Source: Schinkia azotoformans LMG 9581
GTDB taxonomy: Bacteria > Bacillota > Bacilli > Bacillales > Bacillaceae_J
Assembly (NCBI RefSeq): GCF_000307855.1
Contig: NZ_AJLR01000038.1
Location: 42,312-106,311, forward strand
Direction: 5' to 3'
DNA length: 64,000 nt
Shown here piece by piece: positions 61,128 to 64,000 of the stretch. The notes below the pieces were generated by a model that was not told where the DNA came from, made no database searches, and saw only the letters and a program-made list of their open reading frames with translations. Position numbers and translations under genes: made by a program. Position 1 is the stretch's first letter. Every line of letters starts with the position of its first letter.

Positions 61128-61270
61128 CAGGGTGAATAGAACTTAGAAGAGAAGAAAAAACTATTGCACTTAACAAAATGCTTATATGATTCTATGGCTC
61201 CCCCTCTGTTAGGATAGATGTCGTATAGAACTTTAGTGTTATACTATAGTAAACACGGAGGTTGATCGAC

Positions 61271-61783
61271 ATGACGGAGAAACTAGGAAAACGATATCCC
61301 AAGGAACTAAAAGAATCTATTATAAAAAGAATGATGCCGCCAAATAACGAGGCCATCAGCCAAATAAGCGAAGAAGTTGGCATAACGGAAGCAACATTAT
61401 ATAAGTGGAGGAAAGAAGCTCGTGCTGCTGGGAATGCAACAGCCGGAGATGGACAAGGGTCGGAGCAATGGAGCAGCGAGGACAAATTCCTTATCGTAAT
61501 GGAAACGTACGCAATGAATCAAGCCGATTTAGCAGAGTATGGCCGAAAGAAAGGCCTGTATAGAGAACAAATTGAAGCATGGCGTGATAGCTGCTTGAAC
61601 GCTAATGGTCGGGAAACTAACCAAACAAAGCAGTTGAATCAAGAATTGAAGGAAGAGAAAAAACGAGCAAAAACATTAGAAAAAGATTTACGTAAAAAGG
61701 AGAAGGCATTGGCGGAAGCCACAGCCTTATTACTATTAAGAAAAAAGGCCCAAGCGATCTGGGGGGACCAAGAGGACGAATGA
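61271..61783 (+). CDS. IS3-family transposase OrfA
   Basis: About 170 residues. N-terminal HTH (YPKELKESIIKRMMPPNNEA, then QISEEVGITEATLYKWRKEA), a charged middle and a long leucine-zipper-like coiled coil (LKEEKKRAKTLEKDLRKKEK). The ATG at 61271 is nine bases after CGGAGG. The end overlaps the orfB start by four bases (ATGA). An A6G slippery run precedes the junction (near 61741), so a -1 frameshift fusion product is also possible in this family. Confidence 0.85.
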   Translation: MTEKLGKRYPKELKESIIKRMMPPNNEAISQISEEVGITEATLYKWRKEARAAGNATAGDGQGSEQWSSEDKFLIVMETYAMNQADLAEYGRKKGLYREQIEAWRDSCLNANGRETNQTKQLNQELKEEKKRAKTLEKDLRKKEKALAEATALLLLRKKAQAIWGDQEDE

Positions 61784-62115
61784 TCAGCCCGTCAGATCGC
61801 GCACTAGCAGTAGAACTCATCCAAGAAGCTAACAAAAACGGTGCGCGATTAGCCCTAGCGAGCAAAGAATTGAACATTAGTGTACGCACGTATGAACGGT
61901 GGGTTTCAGAAGGTGGAATTAAGGAAGATCAGCGTCCTATCGCTTCACGTCCAGAGCCTAAAAATAAACTAACGAAAGAGGAAAAACAAGAGATTCTAGA
62001 AGTCGTTAAAAAGGAGGAATTCGCTGATTTACCGCCAACTCAAATTGTGCCAAAATTAGCGGACCAATGTATCTATATTGCCTCTGAATCTAGTTTTTAT
62101 CGTGTGCTTGATTAC
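61780..62115 (+). pseudogene. IS3-family transposase OrfB, truncated by insertion
   Basis: Encodes the HTH_21 part of the DDE transposase (ISPSDRALAVELIQEANKNG to SVRTYERWVSEGG) and continues to ASESSFYRVL. After that point the sequence no longer follows the family, so the catalytic rve domain is missing. The open frame runs on to 62217 through IS21-like terminal sequence. The gene is not functional. Confidence 0.8.
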
Positions 62116-62267
62116 CGCCACCGAAATGTACCATCAATGACATCTTTCTTACCACCTAATGACAATAAATGTACCAGAAAACGACAGGCTATTTACCACT
62201 TCGCGCCTTCTGTATAATTAGTGAGCACACCTTCAGGTGTGACATTATTATGCAGGAGGTTTTTTGT

Positions 62268-63818
62268 ATGATTCTTTATCGAAAGATTTTGGAATTACAC
62301 GATGAGGGAATTAGCCTTAGAGGTATTGCCGCAAGTACAGGTAAATCTCGTCAAAAAGTAACTGAGATCATCGGCCTTGCCGAAAAAAAGGGATTAGTCT
62401 GTCCATTAGAGGAAGAAATGACGGATAAATGGATTGAGGAATTTCTCTTTCCTGAGAAGACGCTAGAAGCATCAGGGCGACAACCTTTGAACTTTGACTA
62501 TATTCATGAAGAGTTGGCAAAGCCTAATGTGACTCTTTCACTTCTTCATCATGAATATGAAGCAGAATGTAGAGCGAATCAAAAAATCCCTTACTCTTAT
62601 CGGAGTTTTTTACGGCACTATAGCAGGTACGCAGATAAGTACAAAGCGACATTGCGTATTCGTAGAAAGCCCGGTGAAATTATGGAAGTTGACTAGGCGG
62701 GATCCACTGCTTTCATTATCGATAGGGATACTGGGGAGAAGATAAAAGCCTATGTGTTCGTTGCGACATTACCGTGCAGCCAATTTTCATATGCGGAAGC
62801 AAGTTTATCTATGGATTCACATTCGTGGATTACGGCTCATAATAATGCGTACAAGTATTTCGGGGGCACTACCCAGATTATAGTTCCCGACAACTTAAAA
62901 ACGGGCGTTACGAAGCATACAACCCGTGAATTGATATTAAATCCTACTTACAAAGAAATGGCAGACTACTACAACACTGTTGTAATGCCTGCACGAGTTC
63001 GTACACCGAAGGATAAGGCTAGTGTTGAAGGTTCTGTTGGGGTAATCTCCACATGGATTATCGCGGCATTAAGAAACACACACTTTTTCAGTATTGACGA
63101 ATTGAACGAAGAGGTTCGGATAAAGTTAGATGAATTCAATAAGCGACCCTTTACTCGAAAAAAAGGGTCGCGTTTGTCTGCATTCGAAGAAGAGGAGAAA
63201 TTTGCGCTTTCTCCCCTTCCCATTGCACCTTATAAAATGTCTGAATGGAAAAAGGCAACAGTGGGTCCTAACTATCACCTATCTGTCGATAGCATGTTTT
63301 ATTCGGTCCCGTACGAATACATCAATCGAGAAGTCGATGTGAAAGTATCAGAGGACCTCATTGAAGTCTTTTTCAATCATATGAGAGTGGCATCTCATAA
63401 ACGATTATATGGGAAATTTGGTCAGTCTACCACTATTCGCGATCATATGCCTGATAACCATAAATTGTTTGTTGATCAAACCCCGGAAGCTGCGATTGAA
63501 TGGGCAGAAAATATCGGAGCATCAACCCTAAGCGTGATTCGGTATTTTCTTGATAATTCACAAACTGAAAAACTGGCTTTACAATCCATATTTTCATTGA
63601 AAAAGTTTGAGCGTCGTTACACAAAATATGAAATTGAACGTGCGTGTAAAATGGTAATTTCTATGACCCAAAGACCAACGGTCAAAAGCATTCAAACAAT
63701 ACTGAAGAACAATAAAAAGAATGATGCCGAGCAAGAACTGAAAAGGAAAACTGAAATCAGCAAAAATAATTATGGCTTTACTCGTGGAGCTTCTTATTAT
63801 GGGGGAACGGATAAATGA
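62268..63818 (+). pseudogene. istA: IS21-family transposase IstA with in-frame TAG
   Basis: The integrase-type transposase of IS21. The N-terminal HTH (ISLRGIAASTGKSRQKVTEI) is followed by the rve/DDE core. At 62694-62696 TAG replaces the Trp codon in the motif MEVDWAGS (the frame reads MEVD, stop, AGSTAFIIDRDTGE), so the first catalytic Asp is just before the stop. The frame is open again to 63818, including VPDNLKTGV and TPKDKASVEGSVG with the further acidic catalytic residues. AGGAGG lies before the ATG at 62268. One G-to-A change explains the defect. Confidence 0.85.
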
Positions 63819-63985
63819 TGAATGAACAAACATTAAGCAAATTAATCGAAATGAAGTTGGGCGGTATGGCCGAATCCTATAAAGAACAAGCACTGAATAA
63901 GGATTTTCAAAAGATGAGTTTTGAAGACCGTTTTAGTTTACTCGTTGATTTAGAATATTCTCGCCGAAAGAGTAATAAGCTGTAA
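63815..63985 (+). pseudogene. istB: IS21-family ATPase IstB, N-terminal fragment
   Basis: The first 56 residues of IstB (MMNEQTLSKLIEMKLGGMAE to SRRKSNKL) are normal, starting at an ATGA overlap with istA. A TAA follows at 63983, where the family continues KRLIK before the Walker A motif. The last 20 bases (TGTAACCGTCAAGTAGTTTT) do not look like istB, so another insertion may begin at about 63981. The AAA domain is therefore not seen. Confidence 0.75.
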
Positions 63986-64000
63986 CCGTCAAGTAGTTTT

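Larger units (their letters stand above)
61196..62115 (+). mobile_element. IS3-family element, interrupted
   Basis: The left end is set only roughly, near the TGGCTCCCCCTCTGTTAGG sequence; ends were not resolved. The element comprises an intact orfA and the N-terminal part of orfB, which is broken at about 62115 by the left end of an IS21-like element. The right half is not in the window. Confidence 0.7.
62112..64000 (+). mobile_element. IS21-family element, decayed, right end beyond window
   Basis: Left end near 62112 (TGATTACCGCCACC), followed by two internal AAATGTACCA copies at about 62133 and 62168, the multiple terminal repeats typical of IS21. It contains istA with a nonsense codon and an istB start. 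It inserted into the IS3 orfB. Confidence 0.7.

Overview
The window looks like chromosomal DNA from a spore-forming member of the Bacillaceae (Bacillus sensu lato, possibly Neobacillus-like; genus is inference). Signs are GGAGG ribosome binding sites, TTG/GTG starts, an S-layer system with an accessory SecA2 and SlaP-type partner, YtaF, a Spo0E-like peptide, a ComK-family regulator, a CcpA-type cre site and a Fur-type box. No rRNA, tRNA or CRISPR array was seen.

Layout: 0-2 kb sulfate activation (sat-cysC). 2.2-11.4 kb surface-layer export: a three-SLH S-layer protein, secA2, slaP and a DUF4127 protein. 11.5-24.8 kb mixed metabolism and signalling: azoreductase, a divergent diguanylate cyclase/HD-GYP pair, an FAD-dependent lipoprotein ending in an SLH-like segment, a SEC-C protein, a secreted repeat protein, an acetolactate-synthase-like enzyme, a flavin reductase beside a damaged HxlR gene, YtaF and TerC. 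25-32 kb: a GAF-PAS histidine kinase, a second ThDP enzyme, a RAYT-type (REP-associated) transposase, ung and vanZ. 32.5-39.4 kb: two SLH proteins, a galE broken by one stop codon, a second vanZ. 39.5-47.8 kb: a Fur-boxed spo0E-like/HMA pair, a copper-amine-oxidase-N-domain protein, a MarR-controlled efflux operon and a chemoreceptor. 48-55.9 kb: further surface proteins, a CheY-like regulator and a sigma factor. 56-61 kb: a c-di-GMP island with three c-di-GMP-I riboswitches, a PAS-GGDEF-EAL-PilZ protein, an EAL protein, a small riboswitch-linked ORF and a short ComK-like regulator. 61.2-64 kb: an IS3-like element split by a decaying IS21-like element.

The most striking pattern is a dispersed palindromic repeat family, core GGGACACAGTTCCCGACCC followed by a complementary GTGTCCCA arm. 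It occurs in about 30 clusters, nearly always between genes, in both orientations and often as inverted pairs. A RAYT-type HUH transposase lies in the middle, flanked on both sides by copies. This has the organisation of a REP/RAYT (BIME-like) system. In several places repeat DNA has become coding sequence, most clearly as two in-frame insertions in a ThDP enzyme. Repeats are absent from the secA2-slaP block, from the 32-39 kb SLH block and from the last 5 kb.

The second theme is coupling of c-di-GMP to the surface. The window carries two diguanylate-cyclase domains, one HD-GYP, two EAL domains, one PilZ and three riboswitches, alongside four SLH S-layer-type proteins and three copper-amine-oxidase-N-domain proteins. 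Two of the surface genes share a nearly identical promoter with three 11-bp-spaced direct repeats ahead of a TATAAT box.
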